64,000 nt of DNA from an uncultured Bacteroidota bacterium (lineage in GTDB: Bacteria; Bacteroidota; Bacteroidia; Bacteroidales; P3): assembly GCA_902776365.1 (NCBI GenBank), contig CACYPU010000004.1:62001-126000 (forward strand), written 5' to 3'. The notes below the pieces were generated by a model. That model saw nothing but the letters and a program-made list of their open reading frames with translations. It made no database searches and was not told the origin of the DNA. The position numbers were made by a program, and so were the translations under genes. Shown here piece by piece: positions 30,990-40,691 of this stretch; position 1 is the first letter of the stretch; every line of letters begins with the position of its first letter.

Positions 30990-32700
30990 ATGGATTATAA
31001 GAACGTACAACCGCTGGCAGATTTCGATTGGAATGCCTTCGACGAGAAAGCCGGTAAAATCAGCGACAACAGCGCCAATGTGAACAATGACGCCTACGAG
31101 AAGAGCTTCAACGCCTTCACGGAGCAGGATGTCATCGAGGGCACCATCGTCTCCATCAACGACCGCGAGGCCGTGGTGAACGTGGGAGCCAAGAGCGACG
31201 GCGTCATCCCCGCCAGCGAACTGCGCTACAACCCCGACCTGAAGGCCGGCGACAAGATTGAGGTCTATGTCGAGAGCCAGGAGGACAGCAACGGCCAGCT
31301 GATGCTCAGCCACAAGAAAGCCCGTATCCTCAAGAGCTGGGAGCGCGTCAACCAGGCTTACGACAACCAGGAGATCATCACCGGTTATGTCAAGAGCCGC
31401 ACCAAAGGCGGTCTCATCGTCACCGTCTTCGAGAACATCGAGGCCTTCCTTCCCGGCAGCCAGATCGATGTCAAACCCATCCGCGACTACGATGTCTATG
31501 TCGACAAGACCATGGAGTTCAAGGTCGTCAAAATCAACCACGAATACAAGAACGTCGTCGTCAGCCACAAGGCTCTCATCGAGGACGAGATCGAGGCTCA
31601 GAAGGCCGAGATTATCAGCCACCTCGAGAAGGGTCAGGTGCTGGAAGGCGTCGTGAAGAACATCACCAGCTACGGTGTCTTCGTCGACCTCGGCGGCGTG
31701 GATGGTCTCATCCACATCACCGACCTCAGCTGGGGCCGCATCAACCACCCCGAAGAGATTGTCCAGCTCGACCAGAAGATCAACGTGGTCATTCTCGACT
31801 TCGACGAGGCCAAGCGTCGCATCGCCCTCGGTCTCAAGCAGCTCACTCCTCACCCCTGGGATGCCCTCGATCCTAACCTCAAGGAAGGCGACCATGTGAA
31901 GGGTAAAGTACGTCAGCGAGATGAGTTGGAGCCAGCACCTGCGCAGCGCCCAGGACTTCCTGAAGGTGGGCGACGAGGTGGAGGCCGTCATCCTGACCCT
32001 CGACCGCGACAACCGCAAGATGAGCCTCGGCATCCGTCAGCTCATGCCCGACCCCTGGCTGGCCATCGCCGAGAAATACCCCGTGGGCAGCAAGCACACC
32101 GCTACGGTGCGCAACTTCACCAACTTCGGCATCTTTGTCGAGCTTGAGGAAGGTGTCGACGGTCTCATCCACATCAGCGACCTCAGCTGGAGCAAGAAAA
32201 TCAAACACCCCGCCGAGTTCACCAAGATTGGTGAGAAGATCGACGTGGTGGTCCTCGAAGTCGATGCCGACAACCGTCGCCTCAGCCTCGGCCACAAGCA
32301 GCTCGAGGAGAACCCCTGGGATGTCTACGAGAGCCTCTTCACCGTGGGCAGCGTCCACCAGGGCAAGATCGTCAACATGAACGACAAGGGTGCCACCGTC
32401 ATCCTCCCCTACGACGTCGAAGCTTTCGCTCCGATGCGTCACCTCGACAAAGAGGACAAGAGCAAGGCCAAGAACGGCGAGACCCTCGACTTCAAGGTCA
32501 TCGAGTTCTCGAAGGACAGCAAGAAGATTATCGTTTCGCACACCCGCACCTTCCAGGACGGCAAGGACGAGGTCCGCGCCGAAGGCGACGACAAGAAGAG
32601 CCGCGCCACCTCGAAGAGCGTGAAGCAGATCAACGAGAGCCTCGAGAAGACCACTCTCGGCGACCTCGATATCTTCCAGAAACTGAAAGAGGAGAACTAA
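30990..32700 (+). pseudogene. rpsA: 30S ribosomal protein S1, interrupted by an internal deletion/frameshift
   Basis: Two overlapping frames encode a six-domain S1. Frame one (from ATG 30990) carries S1 domains 1-3 and the first strand of domain 4 (EGDHVKGKV) to ~31910. Frame two resumes at ~31912 with VSEMSWSQHLRSAQDFLKVG, then domains 5 and 6, ending at 32700. The missing core of domain 4 is the part that should read like the GVFVDLGGVDGLIHI segment of domain 3: about 70-75 bp, not a multiple of three, are absent between codons at 31908 and 31912. The first frame would end at 32147 as a hybrid. S1 is normally essential, so an assembly or strain-mixture artefact is likely; a true lesion would need a second rpsA. 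Start chosen after the leader hairpin. Confidence 0.9.
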
Positions 32701-32721
32701 TAAATCCTCTTTCCGATAATG

Positions 32722-32752
32722 AAACGCCTCCTTATCTGGGGGCGTTTTTTTT
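32722..32752 (+). terminator. Rho-independent terminator after rpsA
   Basis: AAACGCCTCC pairs with GGGGGCGTTT (one wobble) around TTATCT and is followed by an eight-T run. Confidence 0.88.
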
Positions 32753-32828
32753 GTTAACTTTTTTTAACAATATTTTTTCATTTTCGATGCAGCGTTTGGG
32801 CGTTTTTTCCGTCTATAGGAGTGAAAAA

Positions 32829-32860
32829 TTTGTATGAAAGAATATTTTTTCATATCTTTG
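32829..32860 (+). promoter_or_regulatory. Promoter (TTTG -33, TATCTTTG -7)
   Basis: TTTG at 32829-32832, 20-bp spacer, TATCTTTG at 32853-32860, upstream of the type-B T9SS protein. It excludes the longest upstream start (32834). Confidence 0.75.
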
Positions 32861-32926
32861 TATTGGAGAAAATATGCGTCATTTTTAAATATGAAACTGA
32901 TTTATAAATATATAAAGAGCGTTCTT

Positions 32927-35872
32927 ATGGAGAAAAAAGTGTTTTCCAAGGCGTTAGCCATCGTGATGGCCGTCTTTTTCGGCGGTTTTGCAGCCCACGG
33001 GCAATCAGAATGGACCCAGCTGACAGCATGTCCGGGTTGGAACAATCCGTCCAGCTTCACCGCCGGCGGTGTAAACATCAACAAATATTCCGGCCAGGGT
33101 ATTAACATCACATCCAGCAACAAGCCTTGCCCAAACCCTCTCGATGCAACGGGCAATTCCACTGGTGTCTCTTCGATGGGTTCGACCTATACGGCAAATC
33201 AACTGGCAGGTGTGACTACCGGTAGCTGCAGCAACAGCATACCCAATAGTGCCAACCAGTTTGTCATCATGACAAATACAACCAGCCGTGATCCGAATAC
33301 AGGTAATAATTTGCCCTATGTGCCGACACAGTTCAATACCACCGACACTACCCCCGGAGCCATTAATACCAATCTGACCAGGAGCATCCGTATCGGCGAT
33401 GGTTGTCACAACGGAAGTGCCTCCGGAGGCAACAGCGGAGCGGCATTATATTACACGATGGAGGTGACTCCCGATAATGCCATGATGTATCTCTACTATG
33501 CCATTGTGGCTGAAGCCCCAGGTCATGGACAGAAAGGCAATCCCACCTTCATAATCCGAATAATGAAAAAGAATAGCGCAGGCGCTTGGCAACAGATTAG
33601 CGACACTTTGGCCTATTACATCAGTTCAACACCCTCCACCGACCACTCCGATGATTGTTCCAACATGGGCTATGTGACAATGGCGAGCCCTGGTCAAACA
33701 GGTTGGCATTCCCAAGGTTCGATATACTACAAAGACTGGGAGAAAGTCTGCTTGAACCTGACCAACTACCTTTATGACACACTCCAGATTCAAGCCCTTA
33801 TCTACGACTGCATTTATAATGCCCACTATGCCTACGGCTACATTGCCGGCGAGTGCCGCCCGATGGACGTGCGCCAGGCAGGTTGTCCCGCAGGTATGTC
33901 GACTGACGTAACGGTGCTGACGGCAGCTCAGGGCATGAGAAACTATGTGTGGTATGCTTCCGAATACGGTGTCATCGACCCCGCCGTCAACTTCGGCCCC
34001 GGCGAAGAGAACGGCTATGTGACTTGGCGTCCGCTCACGAGCGAGACGACCACCAACCCCAACGGCTATACTTACCATGTACAGGCTTCGGACTTCAGGG
34101 TGACGCGCCGACGCAACCCCAACGGCTCCTCCGTCAACATCGACTCCATTGGCAACATCCAGACCTTCCGCTGCAAGATTACCTCGGCCATTGACCCCAA
34201 CAAGCCTTTCGACTCGTACCTTTACGTGAAGGTGCAAAACACCAAGCCCACGATGGATGTGGACTCGCTGCTGCTGTGCAGCGGCACCGCCAAACTGTGG
34301 AACCGCAGCTATGTGCCCGGCGACCCCACACTGGTGGTCAACAACCTGACGCGTTGGCAGTTCTACGACAATCCCAGTTGCGGCGGCACCCCGCTGGCGA
34401 CGTTTGTAGGCGACTCGGCGGAGTATCCCTATAGTGGTTCCACCCTCCGGGGAGTGCGCGTGAGAACTTTCACCACCGACACCGCCTGCTATTCCGACGC
34501 TATCTACAGCCTCAAGCCGCGCTGGAACCCTGCCGCCGGCATGACCCTGACGAAGCGTGTGCTCTGCGACGCCGATTCGACCACCCTGACCGACACCACT
34601 GCCGGCCTCAACAATACGCGCTTCTGGCGCTTCCGTGCTGCCGATGCTGCCGACGACGACATGACGCTCAGCGAAGTGATTAGCGGCCGCGGAGTGACCA
34701 ACCGGGTCATCTCACGAGGCTTCACACACGCCGTGGAACCCATCGAGCTGGAGGTGCGCAACGGACTCTACTACCTCAATCCCAGTAATGCCAGCGACAC
34801 AATATTCTGCACGACCACGGTGCACGACACGGTGGCGGTGTTCCTGCACCCCGACTTGGATGTGCAGGGCGACTCGGTGGTCTGCGAGGGCAACCAGACC
34901 GATGTCACCGTCAGGGCCATCGGCGTGGACAGCTGCACCTATGAGTGGTCCACGCAGCTGGGCTCCATTGTCGGCGGTCTGCCGGCCGGCCAGCACCTCC
35001 AGGTGACGCCTTACTCCGACAAGGCCACCTATTATGTCAAAGTCACCAGTCCGCAGGGCTGCGTGGCCTGGGACAGCATCCACGCCTATGTGGTGCGTCC
35101 CAAGCTCACCATGGTGCCCACCGACGGCCGTGTGTGTCCCGGCGACCCCGCCGTGCTGACAGGTAGCGAGGCCGAATACTTCACCTGGACCGCCACGCCC
35201 GACGATGCCTCCCTGGTGGGTCAGGACAGCAGCACCACTATCTCCGTCACACCGGAGGTGACCACCACCTACACCATGGTGGGACATGGCAGCAACGGCT
35301 GTAGCGCCTCGCCGCTCACCGCCACGGTGACCATCGTGCCGCTGCCGGTGCCGCAGGTGGCGCTGAGTCCCGAGATGGTGGATGCCGAAAATCCGCAGGT
35401 CACCCTACGCGACGTGTCGACCTATGGCGTGAACTCGTCGTGGCTCTTCAACGACGGCACCACGGAGCAGGGACGCGAGGTGACGCACACCTTCGCCCAC
35501 AGCGAGGGTCTGGACTCGGTTCCCGTGACCCTGACCAGCTACAACGAGCTCAACTGCCCCACGGTGTATCCCTTCTCCATCCCCGTGAGCACCTTCACGA
35601 CATGGTTCCCCACGGTATTCACCCCCGGCTCGAACGACGGCAACAGCAAGTTCTCGCTCTTCACCATCAACGAGTATCAGTATTTCCACATCTATATCTA
35701 TAACCGCCGCGGCGAGATGGTCTTCGAGTCGAGCGACGTCCACTTCAGCTGGGACGGCACCTACAAGGGCGAGCCGTGCCCGCAGGGCGCCTACGTCTAC
35801 ACCTGCCGCTACCGCAAACCCGGCACCACCACCCTCAGCACCCTGACGGGTTCTATAACCCTGATACGCTGA
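32927..35872 (+). CDS. Large secreted protein with type-B T9SS (gliding-type) C-terminal domain
   Basis: A 981-residue protein. Start at 32927 gives a good signal peptide (KALAIVMAVFFGGFAAHGQ); 32891 is an alternative that adds 12 residues. The N-terminal half (~25-440) is a Thr/Asn-rich beta domain of unknown function. From ~620 there are Ig/PKD-like modules (DVQGDSVVCEGNQTDVTVRA, KLTMVPTDGRVCPGDPAVLT, then a PKD-like SSWLFNDGTTEQGREVTHTF). The C-terminus FPTVFTPGSNDGNSKF to QGAYVYTCRYRKPG is the CHU_C/type-B sorting domain. It is likely surface-exposed or released. Its stop overlaps the recQ start (TGATG). Confidence 0.85.
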   Translation: MEKKVFSKALAIVMAVFFGGFAAHGQSEWTQLTACPGWNNPSSFTAGGVNINKYSGQGINITSSNKPCPNPLDATGNSTGVSSMGSTYTANQLAGVTTGSCSNSIPNSANQFVIMTNTTSRDPNTGNNLPYVPTQFNTTDTTPGAINTNLTRSIRIGDGCHNGSASGGNSGAALYYTMEVTPDNAMMYLYYAIVAEAPGHGQKGNPTFIIRIMKKNSAGAWQQISDTLAYYISSTPSTDHSDDCSNMGYVTMASPGQTGWHSQGSIYYKDWEKVCLNLTNYLYDTLQIQALIYDCIYNAHYAYGYIAGECRPMDVRQAGCPAGMSTDVTVLTAAQGMRNYVWYASEYGVIDPAVNFGPGEENGYVTWRPLTSETTTNPNGYTYHVQASDFRVTRRRNPNGSSVNIDSIGNIQTFRCKITSAIDPNKPFDSYLYVKVQNTKPTMDVDSLLLCSGTAKLWNRSYVPGDPTLVVNNLTRWQFYDNPSCGGTPLATFVGDSAEYPYSGSTLRGVRVRTFTTDTACYSDAIYSLKPRWNPAAGMTLTKRVLCDADSTTLTDTTAGLNNTRFWRFRAADAADDDMTLSEVISGRGVTNRVISRGFTHAVEPIELEVRNGLYYLNPSNASDTIFCTTTVHDTVAVFLHPDLDVQGDSVVCEGNQTDVTVRAIGVDSCTYEWSTQLGSIVGGLPAGQHLQVTPYSDKATYYVKVTSPQGCVAWDSIHAYVVRPKLTMVPTDGRVCPGDPAVLTGSEAEYFTWTATPDDASLVGQDSSTTISVTPEVTTTYTMVGHGSNGCSASPLTATVTIVPLPVPQVALSPEMVDAENPQVTLRDVSTYGVNSSWLFNDGTTEQGREVTHTFAHSEGLDSVPVTLTSYNELNCPTVYPFSIPVSTFTTWFPTVFTPGSNDGNSKFSLFTINEYQYFHIYIYNRRGEMVFESSDVHFSWDGTYKGEPCPQGAYVYTCRYRKPGTTTLSTLTGSITLIR

Positions 35873-37764
35873 TGGACGATGCGCGCTATCGCCTGCTGAA
35901 AAAACACTGGGGCTACACTGCGTTCCGCCCCTTGCAGGAAGACATCATAGACTCCGTTTTGCAGGGCCACGATACGTTGGCCCTGCTTCCTACTGGTGGC
36001 GGCAAGTCGCTATGCTACCAGTTGCCCGCGCTGCTGCGCGAAGGGCTCTGCCTCGTGGTGTCGCCGCTGATAGCGCTGATGAAAGACCAGGTGCAGCAAC
36101 TCAACGACCGGCACCTGAAGGCCGCCTGCATCACTACCGGCATGCCGGCGGACGAGGTGACGGCGGTGCTCAACAACGCCCTCTGCGGAAGCCTCAAGTT
36201 CCTCTATGTTTCACCCGAGCGGCTGCGTCAGCGGCGCTTCCTCGAGCATTTCCGGAAGATGAAAGTGGGGATGATTGCCGTCGACGAAGCCCATTGTGTG
36301 TCGCAATGGGGCTACGACTTCCGGCCGCCCTACCTGCTCATTGCCGACATCCGTGCCTACCACCCCGCGGCACCACTGATAGCCCTCACTGCCACCGCCA
36401 CGCCCAGCGTGGCCGACGACATCTGCCAGCGGCTGATGATGAAGGACTGCCGCCGCTTCCAGTCGTCGTTTGTGCGCCCCAACCTAGCCTATATGGTCCT
36501 CCGCGACAGCGACAAGAACCGCCGCCTGCTGCGCATAGTGAGCAGCGTGGGCGGCACCGGCATCGTCTACACGCGCAACCGGCGCGGGACGCAGACCACG
36601 GCGCGTTTTCTTGAGGCCGCCGGCATCAAGGCCACGTTCTACCATGCCGGCCTCCCCGCCGCCGAGCGCGACAGGCGCCAGGCCGACTGGATGGAGGGGC
36701 GCTACAGCGTCATGGTGGCCACCAATGCCTTCGGCATGGGTATCGACAAAGCCGACGTGCGCTTCGTGGTGCACCAGGACCTACCGGACTCGCTGGAGGC
36801 CTACTTCCAGGAAGCCGGCCGTGCCGGCCGCGACGGCAAGAAGGCCTACGCCGTCATCCTCACCGACGAGGCCGACCTCCTGCGCCTGCAGCGCGACTTC
36901 GACAGCTCGTTTCCTCCGCTGCGCACCATCCGCAACGTCTACCGCGCCCTGTGCAATTACTACCGCATCCCTGTGGGGAGCGGCGCCGACACACAATACG
37001 ATTTTGACCTCGAAGGCATCTGCCGCACCTACGACTTCGACCTGCGCGTGTTCTACAGCGCCTGCCGGTTCCTCGAACGCGAGGGCCTCATCGACATCCC
37101 CGACCGCGAGGAGACCGCGTCAACGCTCTATATTCCCGTGGCACGCGACGAGCTCTACCGTTTCCAAGTGGACCACCAACGCCTGGGCGAACTGCTGCAG
37201 ACGGTGATGCGCATGTATCCGGGGGTGCTCGAGGGCGACGTGGCCATCAACGAACGCAAGGTGGCGATGCGCGGCCACTTCGAAAGCACTGAGGTGGAGA
37301 AGGACCTCTCAGAACTCGACGCCATGCACATAGTACGCTACCGCCCCCAACCGAAAGGGCCACAGATATACATCCTCTCGGAGCGTATCGACGAGAACCT
37401 CATCCAGCCTTCCGACGAGCACTACGGCTTCCTCAAGGAGGCGGCACGGCAACGGATGGAGGCCATGGTGAAGTACGTGATGTGTGACGATGTGTGCCGG
37501 AGCCGGCAGCTGGTGGCCTGGTTCGGCGAACAGACGGAAACGGACTGCGGCATTTGCGACGTATGCCTCCATTCTACAGGAGACACCCAATCAGTGAAAT
37601 CTACGGTCGAGACGATGCTGGCACGGAACGTCATGAGTCCTGCCGACCTTGTAGAGGCCTTGCTCGACAAAGGCATCAAGAATGCCAGCGATGTGCTGCG
37701 CGAGATGCTTGACGAAGGACTGTTGGCGCTTACTCCTAAGGGAGTGCTTCAGCTGACGCGCTGA
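35872..37764 (+). CDS. recQ: RecQ-family ATP-dependent DNA helicase
   Basis: A 630-residue superfamily-2 helicase. Start at 35872 overlaps the upstream stop by one base and gives the usual N-terminus. Motif 0 FRPLQEDII at 18-26, Walker A LPTGGGKS at 39-46, DEAH at 138-141 followed by the aromatic loop CVSQWGYDFRP, and motif VI QEAGRAGRDG near 315. The Cys cluster (CDDVCRS ... DCGICDVC) lies at ~540-565, unusually late, after a winged-helix-like region, and is followed by only ~65 residues, so a classical HRDC domain appears to be absent. This matches the shorter RecQ paralogue seen in Bacteroidales. Its 3' end overlaps the convergent DUF4296 gene by 29 bp. Confidence 0.92.
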   Translation: MDDARYRLLKKHWGYTAFRPLQEDIIDSVLQGHDTLALLPTGGGKSLCYQLPALLREGLCLVVSPLIALMKDQVQQLNDRHLKAACITTGMPADEVTAVLNNALCGSLKFLYVSPERLRQRRFLEHFRKMKVGMIAVDEAHCVSQWGYDFRPPYLLIADIRAYHPAAPLIALTATATPSVADDICQRLMMKDCRRFQSSFVRPNLAYMVLRDSDKNRRLLRIVSSVGGTGIVYTRNRRGTQTTARFLEAAGIKATFYHAGLPAAERDRRQADWMEGRYSVMVATNAFGMGIDKADVRFVVHQDLPDSLEAYFQEAGRAGRDGKKAYAVILTDEADLLRLQRDFDSSFPPLRTIRNVYRALCNYYRIPVGSGADTQYDFDLEGICRTYDFDLRVFYSACRFLEREGLIDIPDREETASTLYIPVARDELYRFQVDHQRLGELLQTVMRMYPGVLEGDVAINERKVAMRGHFESTEVEKDLSELDAMHIVRYRPQPKGPQIYILSERIDENLIQPSDEHYGFLKEAARQRMEAMVKYVMCDDVCRSRQLVAWFGEQTETDCGICDVCLHSTGDTQSVKSTVETMLARNVMSPADLVEALLDKGIKNASDVLREMLDEGLLALTPKGVLQLTR

Positions 37765-38092
37765 GTTTGTCGATGCGTGAGGCCACCTCATCTTGGATGG
37801 CCTTGTATTCCTCGGGATGCTGTGAATAGTAGTCGAAACTCTTCTCCACACGCTCTTTTGTGAGGTGATGCTTCTCCATGACAGCGTCACAGGCGCCGAG
37901 GGTTTCTGGCGAGGCCTCCTCGAAGCCATACTGACTTTCGACAGCATAGTAACCCTCGACGACGTAGAGGTCGGTGAGGAAGTCGGCCATGTCAGAGGCG
38001 TCGAGCACGTCGGCCGGGCGCTGGTCGTGCCGGCAGGAGGCGACGCCGAGCAGGAGCAGACCGAGGAGGAGCAGCAATGACAGTTTTTTCAT
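37736..38092 (-). CDS. DUF4296-family lipoprotein
   Basis: A 118-residue small lipoprotein. Start at 38092 (MKKLSLLLLLGLLLLGVASC) is chosen because the longer frame crosses a terminator. The lipobox is GVASC. The mature domain (MADFLTDLYVVEGYYAVES, VMEKHHLTKERVEKSFDYYS) matches the DUF4296 pattern of Bacteroidota. Function is unknown. The gene overlaps the recQ 3' end tail-to-tail. Confidence 0.78.
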   Translation of the reverse strand: MKKLSLLLLLGLLLLGVASCRHDQRPADVLDASDMADFLTDLYVVEGYYAVESQYGFEEASPETLGACDAVMEKHHLTKERVEKSFDYYSQHPEEYKAIQDEVASRIDKLSASAEALP

Positions 38093-38105
38093 TAGGAAGG
38101 GGAAT

Positions 38106-38143
38106 AAAAAAACAGGCCCGCCGGGCGGTGGACCTGTTTTTAG
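38106..38143. terminator. Terminator upstream of the DUF4296 gene
   Basis: A stem built on AACAGG...CCTGTT with an inner CCCGCCGGGCGG, flanked by A on the left and T on the right. It can end the lipoprotein transcript coming from 38587 on the minus strand. Confidence 0.7.
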
Positions 38144-38155
38144 GTTCAAACAGGT

Positions 38156-38587
38156 TTAGAGTTTGATGTTGGAGAGCTGTTTGGCAGCCTCGTCTGCGAG
38201 TTTCTCGGTGCCTTTTTCGATAGCCTTGTTGGCGGCTTTCTCGACGGCGCACTTCAGAGCCTTCTCATAGACGGCATCGGTGAAGTCCTTGTCGTTCTGA
38301 TAAGCGGCATAACCGGTGGAGATGACGCTCTTCAGGCACTCCTGGATTTTGCTCTTGTCACCGCTGGCGCAGTTGCAGATCTTCTCGGCAGCTTCGGCGA
38401 TAGCGGCCTCGCGGGCGCTGTTATCGACGGTAGCTTCCTGATCGGCGGGAGCGGGGGTCTCGGTCTCGACGACCTCGGCGTTGTTGAGGCTGTCGGTGCT
38501 GTCGGTGTTCTCAGTGTTGCCACCGCAGGCAACGGTCATGGCGGCCACGAAGAGGGCGCAACCGATGAAAGACATAACTTTCTTCAT
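38156..38587 (-). CDS. Hypothetical lipoprotein with acidic linker and helical domain
   Basis: A 143-residue protein: signal peptide with lipobox TVAC near residue 21, an acidic low-complexity linker (GNTENTDSTDSLNNAEVVETE), then a helical domain with three Cys (KICNCASGDKSKIQECLKS) and a C-terminal amphipathic helix. The CNC...C spacing might bind metal or form disulfides, but no family was recognised. Its promoter is at 38640-38648. Confidence 0.65.
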   Translation of the reverse strand: MKKVMSFIGCALFVAAMTVACGGNTENTDSTDSLNNAEVVETETPAPADQEATVDNSAREAAIAEAAEKICNCASGDKSKIQECLKSVISTGYAAYQNDKDFTDAVYEKALKCAVEKAANKAIEKGTEKLADEAAKQLSNIKL

Positions 38588-38639
38588 TGTTCTTGATTTT
38601 TAATTGGTTATACTTCTAATTCATTTTTTTAACATTTGC

Positions 38640-38648
38640 AAAAATACG
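38640..38648 (-). promoter_or_regulatory. Promoter -7 box TATTTTTGC
   Basis: Minus-strand consensus box 53 bp upstream of the lipoprotein start at 38587. Confidence 0.7.
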
Positions 38649-38729
38649 ACATTTATTTGTTACCTCAGCAATATTTATTCTTAAATATTATTAAAAGGAA
38701 ACAAGACCCCATCTGGAGCCTTGTCGTGG

Positions 38730-38804
38730 TGGGAGTAACAGGGTTCGAACCAGTGACCTCCTGCTTGTAAGGCAGGCGCTCTGAACCAGCTGAGCTATAC
38801 TCCC
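38730..38804 (-). tRNA. tRNA-Val (TAC)
   Basis: Minus-strand cloverleaf: acceptor GGGAGTA with TACTCCC, D-stem GCTC, anticodon loop CTTACAA giving TAC, T-arm GGTTCGAACC, discriminator A. CCA is not encoded. Confidence 0.95.
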
Positions 38805-38816
38805 TTTTTTGCGGGT

Positions 38817-38825
38817 GCAAAAATA
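38817..38825 (-). promoter_or_regulatory. Promoter -7 box for tRNA-Val
   Basis: Minus-strand TATTTTTGC located 12 bp upstream of the tRNA 5' end. Confidence 0.7.
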
Positions 38826-38853
38826 CATATATTTTACGACATGGCCAAAAATA

Positions 38854-40686
38854 TTATGCAAACGACTGCATATCAACAAGCTTCTTATAGAGCCCGCCGA
38901 GAGTCATAAGTTCCTCGTGAGTGCCCTGCTCAACGATTTGTCCCTTGTCGAGGACAACGATGAGGTCGGCGCCCTTGATGGTGGAGAGGCGGTGTGCGAT
39001 GACGATGGAGGTACGTCCCTGCATCAGTGCGTCGAGGCCTTGTTGGACGGCATGCTCCGACTCGGAATCGAGGGCCGAGGTAGCCTCGTCGAGAATGAGG
39101 ATGGGGGTATCGCGGAGCACGGCACGTGCGATACTCAGGCGCTGGCGCTGGCCACCGGATAGGTTTAGGCCGCGGTCGCCTATGGCGGTGTCGTAGCCCT
39201 GCGGCAGCTGGTCGATGAATTCGTCGGCATGGGCCACACGGGCAGCCTCACGTATCTGTTCGAGGCTGTAGTCGGTGGAACCGAAGGCAATGTTGTTGGC
39301 CACAGTGTCGTTGAAGAGGATGCAATTCTGCGACACAAGACCAAACTGGCGGCGGAGGGAGTTGATATTGAGGTCGCGGATGTCGTGGCCGTCGATGACG
39401 ATGTCACCTGAGGTGCAGTCGTAGAAACGCGGCAGGAGGTCAACGAGGGTGGTCTTGCCGGCTCCCGAGGGTCCTACCACCGCCACGGTCTTGCCTTTGG
39501 GGATGGTGAGGGTGATATTGCGGAGGACAAGAGGACCTTCCTGAGATTCCTGTTTTTCCCGGTAGCTGAAGCAGACGTCGTGGAAGGCGATGCTATCGGT
39601 GAAGCCGGGGAGGACGACGGCATCGGGCTTCTCGAGGATGACCTCGTCGGCGTCGAGGACCTCGAGGAAACGCTCGGCCGAGGCGTTGCTCTTGAGCAGG
39701 GTGTTGTAGGAGCGCACAATGGCCTGGATGGGCGGTATGATGCGGGCGAAAATGATAACGAAGAAGATGAATACCGAGGGCTGGATGGAGCCGTCGAAGA
39801 CCTGCCATCCGCCGACCACGAGGATGAACACCAACGCCAGGGTGCCGAGGACTTCGGAGAGCGGGCTCGACAACTCGCGGTGGCGTGCCACCTTAATCAT
39901 GGTGCGGGTGTAGTCTTGGTTGGCATCGGCGAAGCGTCGCTCGAGGTCGTCTTCACGGCCAAACGACTTGATGGCTTTGAGGCCTCCGAGGGTCTCCTCA
40001 AGGATGGCATTCAGGCCTCCCAACTCGTTCTGCCCACGGCGTGAGGAATGCTTCAACTTGCGTCCTATCAGCGCGATGAGCCATACCCCCACGGGGAGGA
40101 CCACCAGGAAGAGGACGAAGAGACGCCATGAGATGAATATCAGAAGGAATCCGAAGACAATCACGTTGATGGGTTCTTTGACAAGCGACTGCAGGACACC
40201 CACGCACCATTCGAGGTCGGCGATGTCGTTGGACATGCGGCTCATCAGGTCGCCACGGCGTTTGCTGCTGAAGAAAGAGACCGGAAGGATGGTGACCTTA
40301 TGGTAGATGTCGTTGCGGAGACGGCCGATGAGGCCCGTGCGGAGACCGCCGAGAAAGACCTGCGCTATGTAACGGAAGAGGTTGCTAAACAGAGAACAGG
40401 CCACATAGCCACCAGCGATGATGAGCAGGCAATGCCACATTCCGTGGAGCTCACGATAGCGGTAGAGATGCCACATGCCATAGTCGACCAGCTCCTGCTG
40501 CCCTAGACCAAAGGTGGGCTCTGTCTCGGGGGCACCGTTCATGCCGAAAAGCAGCTCAACGAAGGGGATGATCATCACATAGGAGCCCACACTGCAGAGA
40601 ATATGTAGCAGGTTGAAGAAGATATTGCCCGTGATTTGCACGGGGAAATATTTCAGGTAGGCGAGTATGCGGAGGATGGATTTCAT
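38854..40686 (-). CDS. ABC exporter, fused permease-ATPase (MsbA-like)
   Basis: A 610-residue half-transporter: six-helix membrane domain (~1-330) and C-terminal ATPase with Walker A VVGPSGAGKTTLVDLLPRFY near 405, signature LSGGQRQRLSIARAVL near 515 and Walker B ILILDEATSALDSESE. In Bacteroidota such proteins are usually annotated as lipid A/multidrug flippases, but the substrate cannot be told from sequence. The N-terminus (MKSILRILAYLKYFPVQITG) is standard. The upstream gene on the same strand ends only 5 bp away, suggesting a shared transcript. Confidence 0.88.
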   Translation of the reverse strand: MKSILRILAYLKYFPVQITGNIFFNLLHILCSVGSYVMIIPFVELLFGMNGAPETEPTFGLGQQELVDYGMWHLYRYRELHGMWHCLLIIAGGYVACSLFSNLFRYIAQVFLGGLRTGLIGRLRNDIYHKVTILPVSFFSSKRRGDLMSRMSNDIADLEWCVGVLQSLVKEPINVIVFGFLLIFISWRLFVLFLVVLPVGVWLIALIGRKLKHSSRRGQNELGGLNAILEETLGGLKAIKSFGREDDLERRFADANQDYTRTMIKVARHRELSSPLSEVLGTLALVFILVVGGWQVFDGSIQPSVFIFFVIIFARIIPPIQAIVRSYNTLLKSNASAERFLEVLDADEVILEKPDAVVLPGFTDSIAFHDVCFSYREKQESQEGPLVLRNITLTIPKGKTVAVVGPSGAGKTTLVDLLPRFYDCTSGDIVIDGHDIRDLNINSLRRQFGLVSQNCILFNDTVANNIAFGSTDYSLEQIREAARVAHADEFIDQLPQGYDTAIGDRGLNLSGGQRQRLSIARAVLRDTPILILDEATSALDSESEHAVQQGLDALMQGRTSIVIAHRLSTIKGADLIVVLDKGQIVEQGTHEELMTLGGLYKKLVDMQSFA

Positions 40687-40691
40687 CAGTG

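Noticed and set aside
30990-32700. Programmed ribosomal frameshifting in rpsA
   Set aside because: No slippery heptamer is seen at the junction and the strands of S1 domain 4 are physically missing, so a shift could not produce a normal protein.
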